From assembly GCA_017621655.1 (NCBI GenBank), contig JAGASS010000033.1, forward strand, positions 1-64,000: DNA of 64,000 nucleotides, read 5' to 3'. Shown here piece after piece: positions 41,876 through 51,407 of this stretch. Each line of letters starts with the position of its first letter. Positions within the stretch are counted from its first letter, which is position 1. The position numbers were made by a program, and so were the translations under genes. The DNA comes from Clostridia bacterium. GTDB taxonomy: Bacteria > Bacillota > Clostridia > Oscillospirales > CAG-272. The notes beneath the pieces are model-generated. The model worked only from the letters and a program-made list of their open reading frames with translations. It searched no databases and was not told the origin of the DNA.

Positions 41876-43663
41876 ATGACAAAGAACGTTCACGTATTAA
41901 GTTGGATCGACGAGATGGCGGCTATGACTCAGCCGGACAAGATCGTCTGGATCGACGGTACCGAGGAGCAGGCAGAGGCGCTCCGCGCAGAGGCATGCTC
42001 GACAGGCGAGCTTACCAAGCTTAACCCCGAGCTTCTCCCTAACTGCTACCTCCACCGCACCGCAGTAAACGACGTTGCACGCGTTGAGGGACGCACCTAC
42101 ATCTGCACTCCCACAAAGGAAGAGGCAGGTAATATCAACAACTGGATGGAACCCTCCGAAATGTATGCAAAGCTCAAGAAGCTTTACACCGGCTCCATGA
42201 AGGGTCGTACTATGTACGTTATTCCCTACTCTATGGGAGTTGTCGGCTCCGATTTCGCAAAATACGGCATCGAGCTTACCGACTCTATCTACGTTGTTCT
42301 CAATATGCTTATTATGACTCGCGTTGGCGTTAACGTTCTCGAGGCACTCGGCGACAGCGCTGACTATATCAAGGGTCTTCATGCAAGAGCTGATATCGAC
42401 GAGGAAAACCGTTACATCACTCACTTCCCTCAGGACAACACCATCATGTCCGTTAACTCCGGATACGGCGGAAACGTTCTTCTCGGAAAGAAGTGCTTTG
42501 CACTCCGTATCGCTTCCTACCTCGGACGTAAAGAGGGCTGGATGGCTGAGCATATGCTCATCCTCGGCGTTGAGTATCCTAACGGCGACATCAAGTACGT
42601 TACCGCTGCTTTCCCCTCTGCTTGCGGTAAGACAAACCTTGCAATGCTCATTCCCCCCAAGATGCTCGCAGACAAGGGCTATAAGGTATGGTGCGTAGGA
42701 GACGATATCGCTTGGCTCCGAGTCAATAAGGAAGACGGCAAGCTTTATGCAGTTAACCCCGAGAACGGCTTCTTCGGCGTTGCTCCCGGTACTAACGAAA
42801 AGTCTAACCCCAACGCGCTTCACACCTGTATGCGCGACACCATCTTCACTAACGTCGTTCACAACACCGAGAACAATACCGTTTGGTGGGAAGGTCTTGA
42901 TAACAATCCTCCCAAGCCCGGTAATGCTATCGACTGGAAGGGCAATCCTTGGGACTGCACCAAGTACGACAAGAAGGATAAGTCGACCTGCGGCGCTCAT
43001 CCTAACTCCCGCTTCACCGCGCTTGCTAAGAACTGCCCCTGCATTTCGAGCGAGTTCAACTCCCTCAAGGGTGTTCCCGTTTCCGCTATCGTATTCGGCG
43101 GCAGACGCGCAAAGACTGCGCCCCTTGTATATCAGTCCTTTAACTGGCAGCACGGCGCCTTCGTCGGCTCAATCATGGCATCCGAGACTACCGCAGCTGC
43201 TTCCGGCGCTGTCGGCGTAGTTCGCCGCGACCCGATGGCTATGCGTCCCTTCGTTGGTTACAACATGGGTGACTATTTCCAGCACTGGCTTGATATGGGC
43301 AAGAACATCCCGAATCCTCCTGCGATCTTCCACGTTAACTGGTTCCGCACCGATGACGAGGGTCACTTCATTTGGCCCGGATTCGGTGACAACCTCCGCG
43401 TTCTCCTCTGGATCCTCGACCGTTGTGAGGGCAAGGTTGATGCTGTTGAGACTGCTATCGGTTACGTCCCGAACGCAGAAGACATCAATATCGAGGGTCT
43501 TTCCGACGTTACTCTCGACACCATCAAGGAGCTTCTCTCCGTTGATACCGCTTCCTGGAAGGAAGACGTTGAGAACATCAAGGAGTTCTACGCTCTCATT
43601 GGAGACCACGTTCCCGCTACTATGTACGAGGAGCTTGCAGCTCTTGAGAAGAGACTCGGCTGA
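41876..43663 (+). CDS. pckG: Phosphoenolpyruvate carboxykinase (GTP)
   Basis: The start at 41876 (MTKNVHVLSWIDEMAAMTQP) follows AAGGAGAC; the protein has 595 residues. It is the GTP-dependent type. FPSACGKTNLAMLIPP is the P-loop with the reactive cysteine. Also present are the VGDDIAWLR metal block, NPENGFFGVAPGTN and RRDPMAMRPFVGYNMGDYF near the C-terminus. It interconverts oxaloacetate plus GTP with phosphoenolpyruvate, CO2 and GDP. In anaerobes it often fixes CO2 towards oxaloacetate and succinate. The more common clostridial enzyme is the ATP type, so this marks the lineage. It is monocistronic, with TATAAT 14-20 bases before the leader of about 85 bases, and ends at a strong terminator. 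Confidence 0.95.
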   Translation: MTKNVHVLSWIDEMAAMTQPDKIVWIDGTEEQAEALRAEACSTGELTKLNPELLPNCYLHRTAVNDVARVEGRTYICTPTKEEAGNINNWMEPSEMYAKLKKLYTGSMKGRTMYVIPYSMGVVGSDFAKYGIELTDSIYVVLNMLIMTRVGVNVLEALGDSADYIKGLHARADIDEENRYITHFPQDNTIMSVNSGYGGNVLLGKKCFALRIASYLGRKEGWMAEHMLILGVEYPNGDIKYVTAAFPSACGKTNLAMLIPPKMLADKGYKVWCVGDDIAWLRVNKEDGKLYAVNPENGFFGVAPGTNEKSNPNALHTCMRDTIFTNVVHNTENNTVWWEGLDNNPPKPGNAIDWKGNPWDCTKYDKKDKSTCGAHPNSRFTALAKNCPCISSEFNSLKGVPVSAIVFGGRRAKTAPLVYQSFNWQHGAFVGSIMASETTAAASGAVGVVRRDPMAMRPFVGYNMGDYFQHWLDMGKNIPNPPAIFHVNWFRTDDEGHFIWPGFGDNLRVLLWILDRCEGKVDAVETAIGYVPNAEDINIEGLSDVTLDTIKELLSVDTASWKEDVENIKEFYALIGDHVPATMYEELAALEKRLG

Positions 43664-43674
43664 TAACAAAAAAA

Positions 43675-43710
43675 TGGACCGCATCGAAAGATGCGGTCCT
43701 TGTTTTATTC
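43675..43710 (+). terminator. Terminator of pckG
   Basis: GGACCGCATC, loop GAAA, GATGCGGTCC followed by a T-rich tail. Confidence 0.9.
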
Positions 43711-43719
43711 AAAAACAAA

Positions 43720-43742
43720 AGCCGAGCTGAATGCTCGGTTTA
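43720..43742 (-). terminator. Terminator of the 98-residue membrane protein
   Basis: CCGAGC at 43722-43727 pairs with GCTCGG at 43733-43738. In the leftward direction it is followed by a T-rich stretch. Confidence 0.7.
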
Positions 43743-44036
43743 ATCCTTTACGACAGTTACGCTTGACTTAAAATCTGCGGCATATCTTCCGTCGTCGGAT
43801 ACTGTTTCCGACGCGTAAAGCTTTTGGATCGCCTTATTGTAATGGCGTAGCGCAAAATACGCAGAAACGACAAGAAGCACGACTGAGATCACGATCGCAA
43901 CGATTGCGAGCACCCCGAACGATCTTTTCGCTCTGCTTTTTTTAATTTCTTTGTGGTCATAAGAAAGACGGTAGGTCGAGCCGCCGTAGGACGAATCAGA
44001 CGAAACGCTTTCGTGCTTTTGATTTTCAGAAGTCAC
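43740..44036 (-). CDS. Single-pass membrane protein of unknown function
   Basis: This 98-residue protein starts at GTG 44036 behind GGGGAA. A serine-rich hydrophilic N-terminal part (ENQKHESVSSDSSYGGSTYR) ends in a lysine cluster. One membrane segment (about 42-65, LAIVAIVISVVLLVVSAYFA) and an outer tail of about 30 residues follow. No known family is recognised. It stands alone between the pckG and trmL genes, with a terminator just behind it. Confidence 0.65.
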   Translation of the reverse strand: MTSENQKHESVSSDSSYGGSTYRLSYDHKEIKKSRAKRSFGVLAIVAIVISVVLLVVSAYFALRHYNKAIQKLYASETVSDDGRYAADFKSSVTVVKD

Positions 44037-44159
44037 AAAGATTCCCCTATAAGTTTATTTTCTAATCATATAATATCAGTAAATTATAAACTTTTCGTGT
44101 CCTCTTTGTTGATTTTTTTACCCGTCCTTGTAAATAAACAAAAAATTCGGCAAAAAATT

Positions 44160-44648
44160 TCAGATTTCAGAGAGAATTCCTGCCGTTTTCAGCGTTTCGA
44201 AGTTATCCTGTCGCAGTACCTCGTACGCCGCTATCGCAACGCAGTTTCCAAGGTTGAGAGAGCGAAGCGACGCCCTCATCGGAATGCGTACAGTATCGTC
44301 GGGACGCGTCTTTAAATAATCCTCGGGAAGTCCGCAGGATTCCTTTCCGAAAACGAGGTACGCTTCCTCGGGATACTTAATGTCGGTATAGCATTTTTTG
44401 CCCTTTTGAGAATAGAAAAAGAGGTTGTCGTTTTCGTGCTTAGTTAGAAATTCATCAAAGGAATCGTAATAGGTGATATCGAGCTTGTCCCAATAATCAA
44501 GCCCTGCTCTTTTCAGCTTTGCGCTCGTTATCTCAAACCCGAACGGGCGAACCAGATGAAGTGACGCGCCCGTAACGGCGCAGGTACGCGCTATATTGCC
44601 GGTATTCTGCGGAATCTCCGGCTCAATAAGACAAATATGTAATTTCAT
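44160..44648 (-). CDS. trmL: tRNA (cytidine/uridine-34) 2'-O-methyltransferase
   Basis: This 162-residue protein is the short, single-domain SpoU type. It opens LHICLIEPEIPQNTGNIART and has LVFGKESCGLPEDYL and IPMRASLRSLNLGNCVAIAAYEVLRQ, the three knot motifs with the invariant N-x-x-S-x-N segment. TrmL (YibK, CspR) methylates the ribose of the wobble base in tRNA-Leu isoacceptors. The length is normal. The start follows GGAGAAACC. The gene is leftward and 155 bases from the divergent secA. Confidence 0.94.
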   Translation of the reverse strand: MKLHICLIEPEIPQNTGNIARTCAVTGASLHLVRPFGFEITSAKLKRAGLDYWDKLDITYYDSFDEFLTKHENDNLFFYSQKGKKCYTDIKYPEEAYLVFGKESCGLPEDYLKTRPDDTVRIPMRASLRSLNLGNCVAIAAYEVLRQDNFETLKTAGILSEI

Positions 44649-44751
44649 TTCGGTTTCTCCAATTTTGATAGTTAGATTATACTATATTTTTATTTATATT
44701 TCAAGTATTAATAAATATTTACAATTACCCCTTTTAATATTGAAAAAAATA

Positions 44752-44760
44752 TGTTACAAT
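44752..44760 (+). promoter_or_regulatory. Extended -10 promoter of secA
   Basis: TGT followed by TACAAT (44755-44760) is an extended -10 with no clear -35. secA starts 43 bases downstream behind AAAGGACA. Confidence 0.5.
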
Positions 44761-44802
44761 GATTGTAATTATATTTGAATTTCCTCTCGAAAGGACATAA
44801 AT

Positions 44803-47550
44803 ATGGGACTTTTCAATTCTATCTTCGGCACTTACTCTCAAAGACAGATAAAGAAGATAACTCCGACCGTTAATAAGATCGAGGCACTTGCCGACAAATA
44901 CAAGGCAATGACCGACGCAGAGCTTCGCTCTATGACCGACGTTCTCAAGGGACGACTCAATAACGGTGAGACTCTTGACGATATTCTCCCCGACGCATTT
45001 GCGGTCATTCGCGAGGCGGACGACCGAGTTCTCGGCAAGCGTCCCTTCCGCGTTCAGCTCATGGGCGGTATCATACTCCATCAGGGTAGAATCGCCGAGA
45101 TGAAAACGGGTGAAGGTAAGACCCTTGTTGCTACCCTCCCCGCTTATCTTAATGCGCTCACGGGTAACGGCGTTCATATCGTAACGGTAAACGAATACCT
45201 TGCAGCTCTCGGAGCTGAGGAAATGGGACGTGTATACGGCTTCCTAGGACTTACCACCGGACTTATCATCCGCGATCAGACCAAGGACGAAAAGAAGGCA
45301 GCTTACGACGCTGACATAACCTACGGAACGAACAATGAGTTCGGCTTCGACTATCTGCGCGACAACATGGTCATCTACCGTGACCGTCTCTGCCAGCGCG
45401 GACACGCATTTGCTATTGTCGACGAGGTCGACTCTATACTTATCGATGAAGCGAGAACTCCTCTTATCATTTCGGGCGAGGGCGATAAGTCTACCGACCT
45501 TTACGATCGTGCAGACGCTTTCGTTCGTACCCTTAAACAGTACAAAATCAAGGAAATGGACGATAAGGTCTCGACCGACACGATCAACGCCGACTACATC
45601 GTCGACGAAAAGGCGAAAACCGCAACACTCACCGAAAGCGGTGTTCTCAAGGCAGAAAAGTTTTTCAATATCGAAAACCTTTCCGATCCGGAAAACACGA
45701 CGCTTTCTCATCATATCAACCAGGCGATCAAGGCACACGGAACGATGGTCCGCGACGTTGACTACGTCAACAAGGACGGACAGATAATCATCGTCGACAC
45801 CTTTACCGGTCGTCTTATGCCGGGACGCCGTTATTCCGACGGTCTTCATCAGGCAATAGAGGCAAAGGAAAAGGTAAAGATCGAAAAGGAAAACAAGACC
45901 TTGGCGACCATTACCTTCCAGAACTACTTCCGTATGTACAAAAAGCTCTCGGGTATGACAGGTACTGCGCTTACAGAGGATGCAGAATTCAGAGAGATAT
46001 ACTATCTTGACGTCGTTGAAGTTCCGACCAACAAGCCGATGATAAGAAAGGACCATCCCGACGTCGTATACAAGAACACGCGCGGAAAATACCGTGCCAT
46101 TGTCGAGCAGGTGATCAAGTGTCACGAAAAGGGTCAGCCGGTCCTTGTCGGTACTGTTTCGATCGAAAAGTCGGAAGAGCTTTCCAAGCTCCTCAAGCGT
46201 GAAGGAATCAAGCATACCGTCCTTAACGCTAAGTATCATGAGAAGGAAGCAGAAATAGTTGCTAACGCAGGTAAATTCGGTACTGTTACGATCTCGACTA
46301 ACATGGCAGGTCGTGGTACCGACATCATGCTCGGCGGTAACCCCGAATTCCTTTCCAAGCAGGAGATGATCAAGAACGGATATGACGAGGACGTTGTCGG
46401 TCTTGCAATCGGCTCTTCCCTCTCGGTATCCGACGAGGTGCTTGAAGCACGCAAGGTATACCGTGAGCTGTTTGAAAAATACAAGAAGGAGATCGAGCCG
46501 GAGGCAGAAAAGATCAAGGCGGCAGGCGGTCTCTATATAATCGGTACCGAGCGTCATGAAAGCCGACGCATCGATAACCAGCTCCGCGGACGTTCAGGCC
46601 GTCAGGGTGACCCCGGTGAATCGCGCTTCTTCCTTTCCCTTGAAGACGATCTTATGCGTCTATTTGGAAGCGAGAGAATTCTCGGCATGGTCGAGCGTCT
46701 GGGCCTTGAGGAAACTCAGCCAATATCTGCAGGCATTCTTTCTCATTCCATCGAGGACGCGCAGAAGCGTCTTGAGGCAAACAACTTTGCACGCCGTAAG
46801 CACGTACTCAGCTACGACGACGTAATGAATCAGCAGAGAACGATAATCTACAATCAGCGCCGCGAGGTACTTGACGGGGCAGATATGAAGGAAAAGATCC
46901 TTGCTATGATCGAAGAGGTCATCGTCAGCAAGGTTGATGAATTCGTCAATCCCGAGAATCCCGCCGAATGGAATTTCGACGCTCTCCGTTCCTACTTCCT
47001 CGGTACTCTTACCTCAAACGACGACTTCAGATTCAGCGATAGTGAGCTTGAAAGCGTTTCTACAGCAGACATTGAGGAGCTTCTTCTCAGCCGTTCCGAA
47101 AAGCTTTATGCCGAAAAGGAAGAAATGTTCGGCTCCGACATGCGTGAGATCGAGCGCGTAATACTCCTTCAGAACGTCGACAGAAAGTGGATGGAGCATC
47201 TTGACGCTATGGACGATCTCAAGGGCAGTATCGGTCTTAACGCCTACGCTCAGAGAAATCCGATAAACGAATACCGTATCCAGAGTGCCGATATGTTCGA
47301 CATGATGAACTCCGAGATCAAGGAGGACACCGTCAGAATGATCCTTTCCGTTCAGCCGAGACGTGAAATAAAGCGTGTTGAGGTCGCAAAGGTCAAAAAC
47401 GAGGGCTTCGTCGGATCGGGTGAGCCACTTAAGAAAAAGCCCGTCGTTCACAAGAAGAGCGAAAAGGTCGGACGTAACGATCCCTGCCCCTGCGGAAGCG
47501 GCAAGAAATATAAGAAGTGCTGCGGAAGAACTGAAGGAGACGACGAATAA
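44803..47550 (+). CDS. secA: Preprotein translocase ATPase SecA
   Basis: This 915-residue protein has every SecA block: [17 protein letters not shown] (Walker A), [20 protein letters not shown] (Walker B DEVD), [41 protein letters not shown] and [17 protein letters not shown]. The C-terminus ends in the zinc-binding SEC-C motif [13 protein letters not shown], which contacts SecB-like partners and ribosomes. It is the motor that drives export through SecYEG, acting at the membrane. The length fits. The next gene starts three bases after its stop and may be coupled. Confidence 0.98.
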   Translation: MGLFNSIFGTYSQRQIKKITPTVNKIEALADKYKAMTDAELRSMTDVLKGRLNNGETLDDILPDAFAVIREADDRVLGKRPFRVQLMGGIILHQGRIAEMKTGEGKTLVATLPAYLNALTGNGVHIVTVNEYLAALGAEEMGRVYGFLGLTTGLIIRDQTKDEKKAAYDADITYGTNNEFGFDYLRDNMVIYRDRLCQRGHAFAIVDEVDSILIDEARTPLIISGEGDKSTDLYDRADAFVRTLKQYKIKEMDDKVSTDTINADYIVDEKAKTATLTESGVLKAEKFFNIENLSDPENTTLSHHINQAIKAHGTMVRDVDYVNKDGQIIIVDTFTGRLMPGRRYSDGLHQAIEAKEKVKIEKENKTLATITFQNYFRMYKKLSGMTGTALTEDAEFREIYYLDVVEVPTNKPMIRKDHPDVVYKNTRGKYRAIVEQVIKCHEKGQPVLVGTVSIEKSEELSKLLKREGIKHTVLNAKYHEKEAEIVANAGKFGTVTISTNMAGRGTDIMLGGNPEFLSKQEMIKNGYDEDVVGLAIGSSLSVSDEVLEARKVYRELFEKYKKEIEPEAEKIKAAGGLYIIGTERHESRRIDNQLRGRSGRQGDPGESRFFLSLEDDLMRLFGSERILGMVERLGLEETQPISAGILSHSIEDAQKRLEANNFARRKHVLSYDDVMNQQRTIIYNQRREVLDGADMKEKILAMIEEVIVSKVDEFVNPENPAEWNFDALRSYFLGTLTSNDDFRFSDSELESVSTADIEELLLSRSEKLYAEKEEMFGSDMREIERVILLQNVDRKWMEHLDAMDDLKGSIGLNAYAQRNPINEYRIQSADMFDMMNSEIKEDTVRMILSVQPRREIKRVEVAKVKNEGFVGSGEPLKKKPVVHKKSEKVGRNDPCPCGSGKKYKKCCGRTEGDDE

Positions 47551-47553
47551 ATA

Positions 47554-48891
47554 ATGAAATACCGTTTATTTCTGTTTGGTCTTTTCTTCCTTATAAATCC
47601 GTATTTCTGGGTATTTGATATTCTGCCCGACTTTATCGGTCTGCTTATCATGGCAAAGGCGATAAAGCCGATGACAGAAATATCGCCGTCTATGGAAGCG
47701 GCGTCAAAGGGCTTCAAAAAAGCCGCCGCGCTTTCAATTGCCCAGCTTGGTCTTACGATACCGATGATATCGATCGTTAATTCCGATCCGACGTTCAATA
47801 TGGTATTCTCTTTCTGCTTCAACATTCTGCGCATCATTTTCCTTGTTCCCGCGCTTCACGAGCTGTTTAACGGCTTTGCATATTTCGCTGACAGACACGC
47901 GGAAAAGGGACATACCGTTTCGGTAGCGAAAATGAAGGTCGTAAGGACAGTGATGCAGGTATATATTATCGTTCACGCCGTTCTTTCCGCCTTTCCCGAA
48001 ATAGTTTATTTCAAGGTCAACGATTCGGGAATGACCGCAGGCATTGAGGACATATATCCTCTGGCACCATACCGTCTCGGCGTAATGTTCCTCTGTGCGA
48101 TAATAGTTCTTCTTATCTCCGTCGCCTGGTACGTCGCGGTTGCAATATACTTCTCTTCCCTGCGTAAAAAAGCGGTATTCAATCAAGGAATAATCTCCGA
48201 TATTACTTCCTTTGTCAGAAGCGAGAAAAAGCGTATAATGTCGGCTCTGCGACCCGCAGTTACCTGCTTCATAATCGCCTGCTTCTGCGCTATCGGGTAT
48301 TATATCGACGGCAAGGCGGTAATTCCACCGTACTTTACGCCTATCCTCCATATCGCGGTCATATCGTGCCTCCGCAGGATAATTGACAAGAAGGTAACGC
48401 GTGCGTTTTCGATAGTCGCGGTGGTACTGGCATTTCCGCTTCAGCTGTTTTACGAGGTTTTTGCCACCGCATATCACGAGACGGCTTCGTTTGCATTCAG
48501 AGACGTTAAGTTCTACTTCATGTTCCCGCTTTGCTTGAACGTCATCTACACCGTCTTCCTTATACTCTCGTCTCTTTGCGTCGGAATCGCGCTTTACAGA
48601 GTAATAAGGCAGCATACGGGACTTTTCTGGGAAACCGCATACGTGACGCACAACTCAAAAGCGGCAAACGAAAAGCTGCGCCGTCAGCGTCTTTCAATTC
48701 TTTTGACCGTAGCTTGCTGTTTACTGTCGGTATTTAATACCTACACCTACAGTCATCTATACGATAAGCCGATATTTAACACCTTAGCTCTGGCTTTGGG
48801 CGTTGTGATCGCGATTTGCGCGTCGATTCTCTATACATCGATCCGCACGTCGGTCCTTGAGAAGTATTCGACAGAAAATAAAATGAATTAA
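47554..48891 (+). CDS. Polytopic membrane protein of unknown function, behind secA
   Basis: This 445-residue protein has about nine to ten membrane segments spread over the whole length, with a cytoplasmic loop near 117 (DRHAEKGHTVSVAKMK) and another near 220. The start is conserved-looking (MKYRLFLFGLFFLINPYFWV, then FDILPDFIGLLIMAKAIKP). I cannot name the family. It begins three bases after the secA stop without an obvious ribosome-binding site at normal spacing, so it depends on translation of secA. It ends at a strong terminator. A link to protein export is possible but not shown. Confidence 0.78.
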   Translation: MKYRLFLFGLFFLINPYFWVFDILPDFIGLLIMAKAIKPMTEISPSMEAASKGFKKAAALSIAQLGLTIPMISIVNSDPTFNMVFSFCFNILRIIFLVPALHELFNGFAYFADRHAEKGHTVSVAKMKVVRTVMQVYIIVHAVLSAFPEIVYFKVNDSGMTAGIEDIYPLAPYRLGVMFLCAIIVLLISVAWYVAVAIYFSSLRKKAVFNQGIISDITSFVRSEKKRIMSALRPAVTCFIIACFCAIGYYIDGKAVIPPYFTPILHIAVISCLRRIIDKKVTRAFSIVAVVLAFPLQLFYEVFATAYHETASFAFRDVKFYFMFPLCLNVIYTVFLILSSLCVGIALYRVIRQHTGLFWETAYVTHNSKAANEKLRRQRLSILLTVACCLLSVFNTYTYSHLYDKPIFNTLALALGVVIAICASILYTSIRTSVLEKYSTENKMN

Positions 48892-48920
48892 AAAAGAGAG
48901 CCATTGGCTCTCTTTTTTAA
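48891..48920 (+). terminator. Terminator of the secA operon
   Basis: GAGAGCC, loop ATT, GGCTCTC with flanking A and T runs, at the stop codon of the membrane protein gene. Confidence 0.88.
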
Positions 48921-49199
48921 TTACATTCTTTTATAACGGACGGTCAGGGAAGTCGACCACTGCAAGAAAACCGAACTTTTTGCCACGCTCTTTGTAGGGT
49001 GCGACGTCCTCGACGCACCGCCCCACTCACGCTCACTTCGTTCGCCATTTTACAAATCTCTGCCACACATTCGTAGTTCGTTCACTATTACATTACAATA
49101 GGAATGATATATTCGTGTACAGTGGATAATAGAGTATTGCGTTGTAAATACATAAACGTAGTACGGCGGGAGCAAGCCCCCGCCCTACTGTAATGAAAC
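48921..49199. repeat. Gene-free repeat region with two GC-rich hairpins
   Basis: No gene is visible here. The segment TAGGGTGCGACGTCCTCGAC forms GGTGCG/CGCACC (48999-49019), and GGCGGG/CCCGCC forms around 49165-49184 with GTAC and CTAC on its flanks. Both look like dispersed intergenic repeats of Clostridia genomes and share the (T)AGGG or CCCTAC edge with the repeat at 36.53 kb. Between them the sequence is AT-rich without signals I can name. Confidence 0.5.
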
Positions 49200-51311
49200 T
49201 TAATAAAAATCAAACACCGCGCGTCCTTCTTCAAGCTTAAGGCAAGCGTCGAAGCTCTTACCCGATTTCTTTGAAACGAAGCCCGAAAGCTTTTCGGTCC
49301 TGCCGTTTGTCAGAAGCTGTTTTACGGCTGAAATCGGAATTACTCTACCGCAGATACGCATACTGACGGCAAATTTACAGCCGTTTTCGCGGTACGAGCC
49401 GCAGCCGTAGCCGAAGTTCGTTCGTCTGACCTCGCCGCCGCAAAGCGGGCATTTACCGACCGTCTGCATAAAGAAGCCAATATCGGTATCGTTTGCAAAG
49501 CTATCTCCCTTACGGTCAAAGACCTCGGATATTTCCGCTTTAGCAAGCTCAACGCTGTCACCGACACTGCATTCGCCTCTGAACACGCGCTTGAGCGATT
49601 TACCAAGCTCGGCAGTCTTATACTTATCCATGCTTATCTGCATCGCTTTAAGCGACTCTATAAGGTATTCTCCGTCGGGCAGGATCGTATAAACGTCCTT
49701 ATTAAGCTTTATGTAGCCGCTCTTTCGGGCGTTATCGATAATTCCCGTTCTAGTTGCCTCGGTGCCAAGCTCGAGTCCTTCAAATATTGCCTTATATTCC
49801 TCGGTATCGTCTGCCTTTTCGGGATCTGAATTTTCCTGTGCCTTTTCCGCCTTGAAGGGATTTTTCAAGTAATTGTTGAGCGTTTCTATCGTGTAGTGCT
49901 TAGGTGGATTGGTCTCCTTTTCGACCGGCTCGAAGTTGATATTCACCGCGTCGCCCTTATTTAGCTGAGGCAGGACCTTGTCCTTTCCGCTGTAATCGTC
50001 GTACTTTGTCCAGCCGCGCTCAACGATGACAGTTCCCTTGAGTGCAAATTCCTCAAGGTCACCGACTGCTATCTTAATTTCGCTCTTATTTACAACGCAG
50101 TCCTCGGCGCAGAACACTGCGACGAATCGACGGAACACCGTCGAATACACCTGCATTTCCTTTTCACTCAGGCGCGATTTATCGGGGATCTTATACGTTG
50201 GTGTCAGAGCCGAGTGTGATTCGATCTTACTATCATCAAAGATCGTCTTTTTATCCTTGAAGGCAAGCGGATAACCGAGCTTTTTACAGTTTTCGATTAT
50301 CTTTCTTATCTTATCCTTTTCGGCCGTTGCAAGATACTCGGAGTTTGTACGCGGATATGTAAGATAACCCTCCTCATAAAGCTTCTGCACGATCTCAAGA
50401 CTTTCCGCCATTGACATCTTATATTTCTTACCGAGCACGTTCTGAAGCTTTGAAAGTGAGTAAAGCTTTCCGGGGGAAAGCGTGTCTTTTTTCTTTTTCA
50501 CCTCAGTTACAGTCGCACCGACGGCGTTATACTGATCGCAGAGGTTTTTCGCCTTGACAAACTCTGTCTTATCGAACTTCGTTTTCGACTGGAGTTCGAT
50601 TATCTCGCCGTTAGTTTCCGCTTTGCTTACAAGTGCGTAATACACGTCGGGCACGAAGTTTCTTATCGCCATATCGCGCTCGTATATCGCAAGCACTATA
50701 GGTACTATGACGCGTCCGACTCGCAGAAGCTTGCCGCTCTTAAGGGTAGCGTAGCGCGTAAGGTTCACGCCGTATAGCCAGTCGATAAATGTTCTTGCGT
50801 AGCCCTCGTTTGCAAGGTTATCGTATTCGTCCTCGCTCTTCATATCGCTAAGCGCCGCGGCAACCGTTTCGGGTGTCTGGTCGGGAAGCCAGAGACGAAG
50901 AAGCGGCTTCGGACTTTTAAGTGCCTTATTTACACAGGTGCGGACTATTATTTCTCCCTCTCGGTCAGCGTCCCCCGCGTTTACTATCTTTTCAACGTCG
51001 GGGCGGTTACAGAGGTCCTCGATTATCTTGAACTGCCTTATAACTCCGTCGTCGCGGTCACCGTTATCACCCTTGCGTAATTCATATCTGAATTCGCTTG
51101 GGAAGCAAGGAAGATTGTCCATGCACCAATACTTCTGCCCCTCGGGAAGAGGTCTATAGCTCTCAATATCACAAAGCCCGAAAAGGTGTCCGAATGCCCA
51201 GCTTACCAGGTATCCGCACCCCTCAAAATATCCGTTTTTCTTTTGCATTTGACCGATGCCTGCGCAGATATTACGCGCCAAGCTCGGCTTTTCGGCTATA
51301 ATAAGTATCAT
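49200..51311 (-). CDS. topB: DNA topoisomerase III
   Basis: This 703-residue type IA topoisomerase starts with the TOPRIM domain (LIIAEKPSLARNICAGIGQM and DADREGEIIVR, the DxDxE metal site). The gate and active-site tyrosine follow in YLTYPRTNSEYL near residue 345. A C-terminal zinc finger (CPLCGGEVRRTNFGYGCGS) and a basic tail end the protein. It decatenates and relaxes negatively supercoiled DNA. Copies also occur on conjugative elements, but no conjugation genes are near, so this one looks chromosomal. The ATG is only six bases from a -10 and has no ribosome-binding site, so a leaderless mRNA is predicted. Confidence 0.93.
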   Translation of the reverse strand: MILIIAEKPSLARNICAGIGQMQKKNGYFEGCGYLVSWAFGHLFGLCDIESYRPLPEGQKYWCMDNLPCFPSEFRYELRKGDNGDRDDGVIRQFKIIEDLCNRPDVEKIVNAGDADREGEIIVRTCVNKALKSPKPLLRLWLPDQTPETVAAALSDMKSEDEYDNLANEGYARTFIDWLYGVNLTRYATLKSGKLLRVGRVIVPIVLAIYERDMAIRNFVPDVYYALVSKAETNGEIIELQSKTKFDKTEFVKAKNLCDQYNAVGATVTEVKKKKDTLSPGKLYSLSKLQNVLGKKYKMSMAESLEIVQKLYEEGYLTYPRTNSEYLATAEKDKIRKIIENCKKLGYPLAFKDKKTIFDDSKIESHSALTPTYKIPDKSRLSEKEMQVYSTVFRRFVAVFCAEDCVVNKSEIKIAVGDLEEFALKGTVIVERGWTKYDDYSGKDKVLPQLNKGDAVNINFEPVEKETNPPKHYTIETLNNYLKNPFKAEKAQENSDPEKADDTEEYKAIFEGLELGTEATRTGIIDNARKSGYIKLNKDVYTILPDGEYLIESLKAMQISMDKYKTAELGKSLKRVFRGECSVGDSVELAKAEISEVFDRKGDSFANDTDIGFFMQTVGKCPLCGGEVRRTNFGYGCGSYRENGCKFAVSMRICGRVIPISAVKQLLTNGRTEKLSGFVSKKSGKSFDACLKLEEGRAVFDFY

Positions 51312-51317
51312 ACTGAT

Positions 51318-51346
51318 ATTGTATCACATTTACCGCCAAAAATCAA
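51318..51346 (-). promoter_or_regulatory. Promoter of topB, predicted to make a leaderless mRNA
   Basis: On the leftward strand TTGATT is at 51346-51341, with a 17-base spacer and TACAAT at 51323-51318. Transcription would start at or next to the A of the ATG at 51311. The two bases-to-start spacing leaves no room for a ribosome-binding site. Confidence 0.65.
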
Positions 51347-51351
51347 TCCCC

Positions 51352-51380
51352 TTGACAGCATGTAGCTGTAATGATATAAT
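51352..51380 (+). promoter_or_regulatory. Consensus promoter of the 182-residue membrane protein
   Basis: TTGACA at 51352-51357, a 17-base spacer and TATAAT at 51375-51380. It is back-to-back with the topB promoter, the two -35 boxes being five bases apart. Confidence 0.8.
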
Positions 51381-51407
51381 TAACTCAGTAATTTTGGGGA
51401 GAACACG

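Noticed and set aside
49200-51311. topB as a sign of a conjugative element
   Set aside because: No conjugation, relaxase or integrase genes lie nearby; the surroundings are housekeeping genes.
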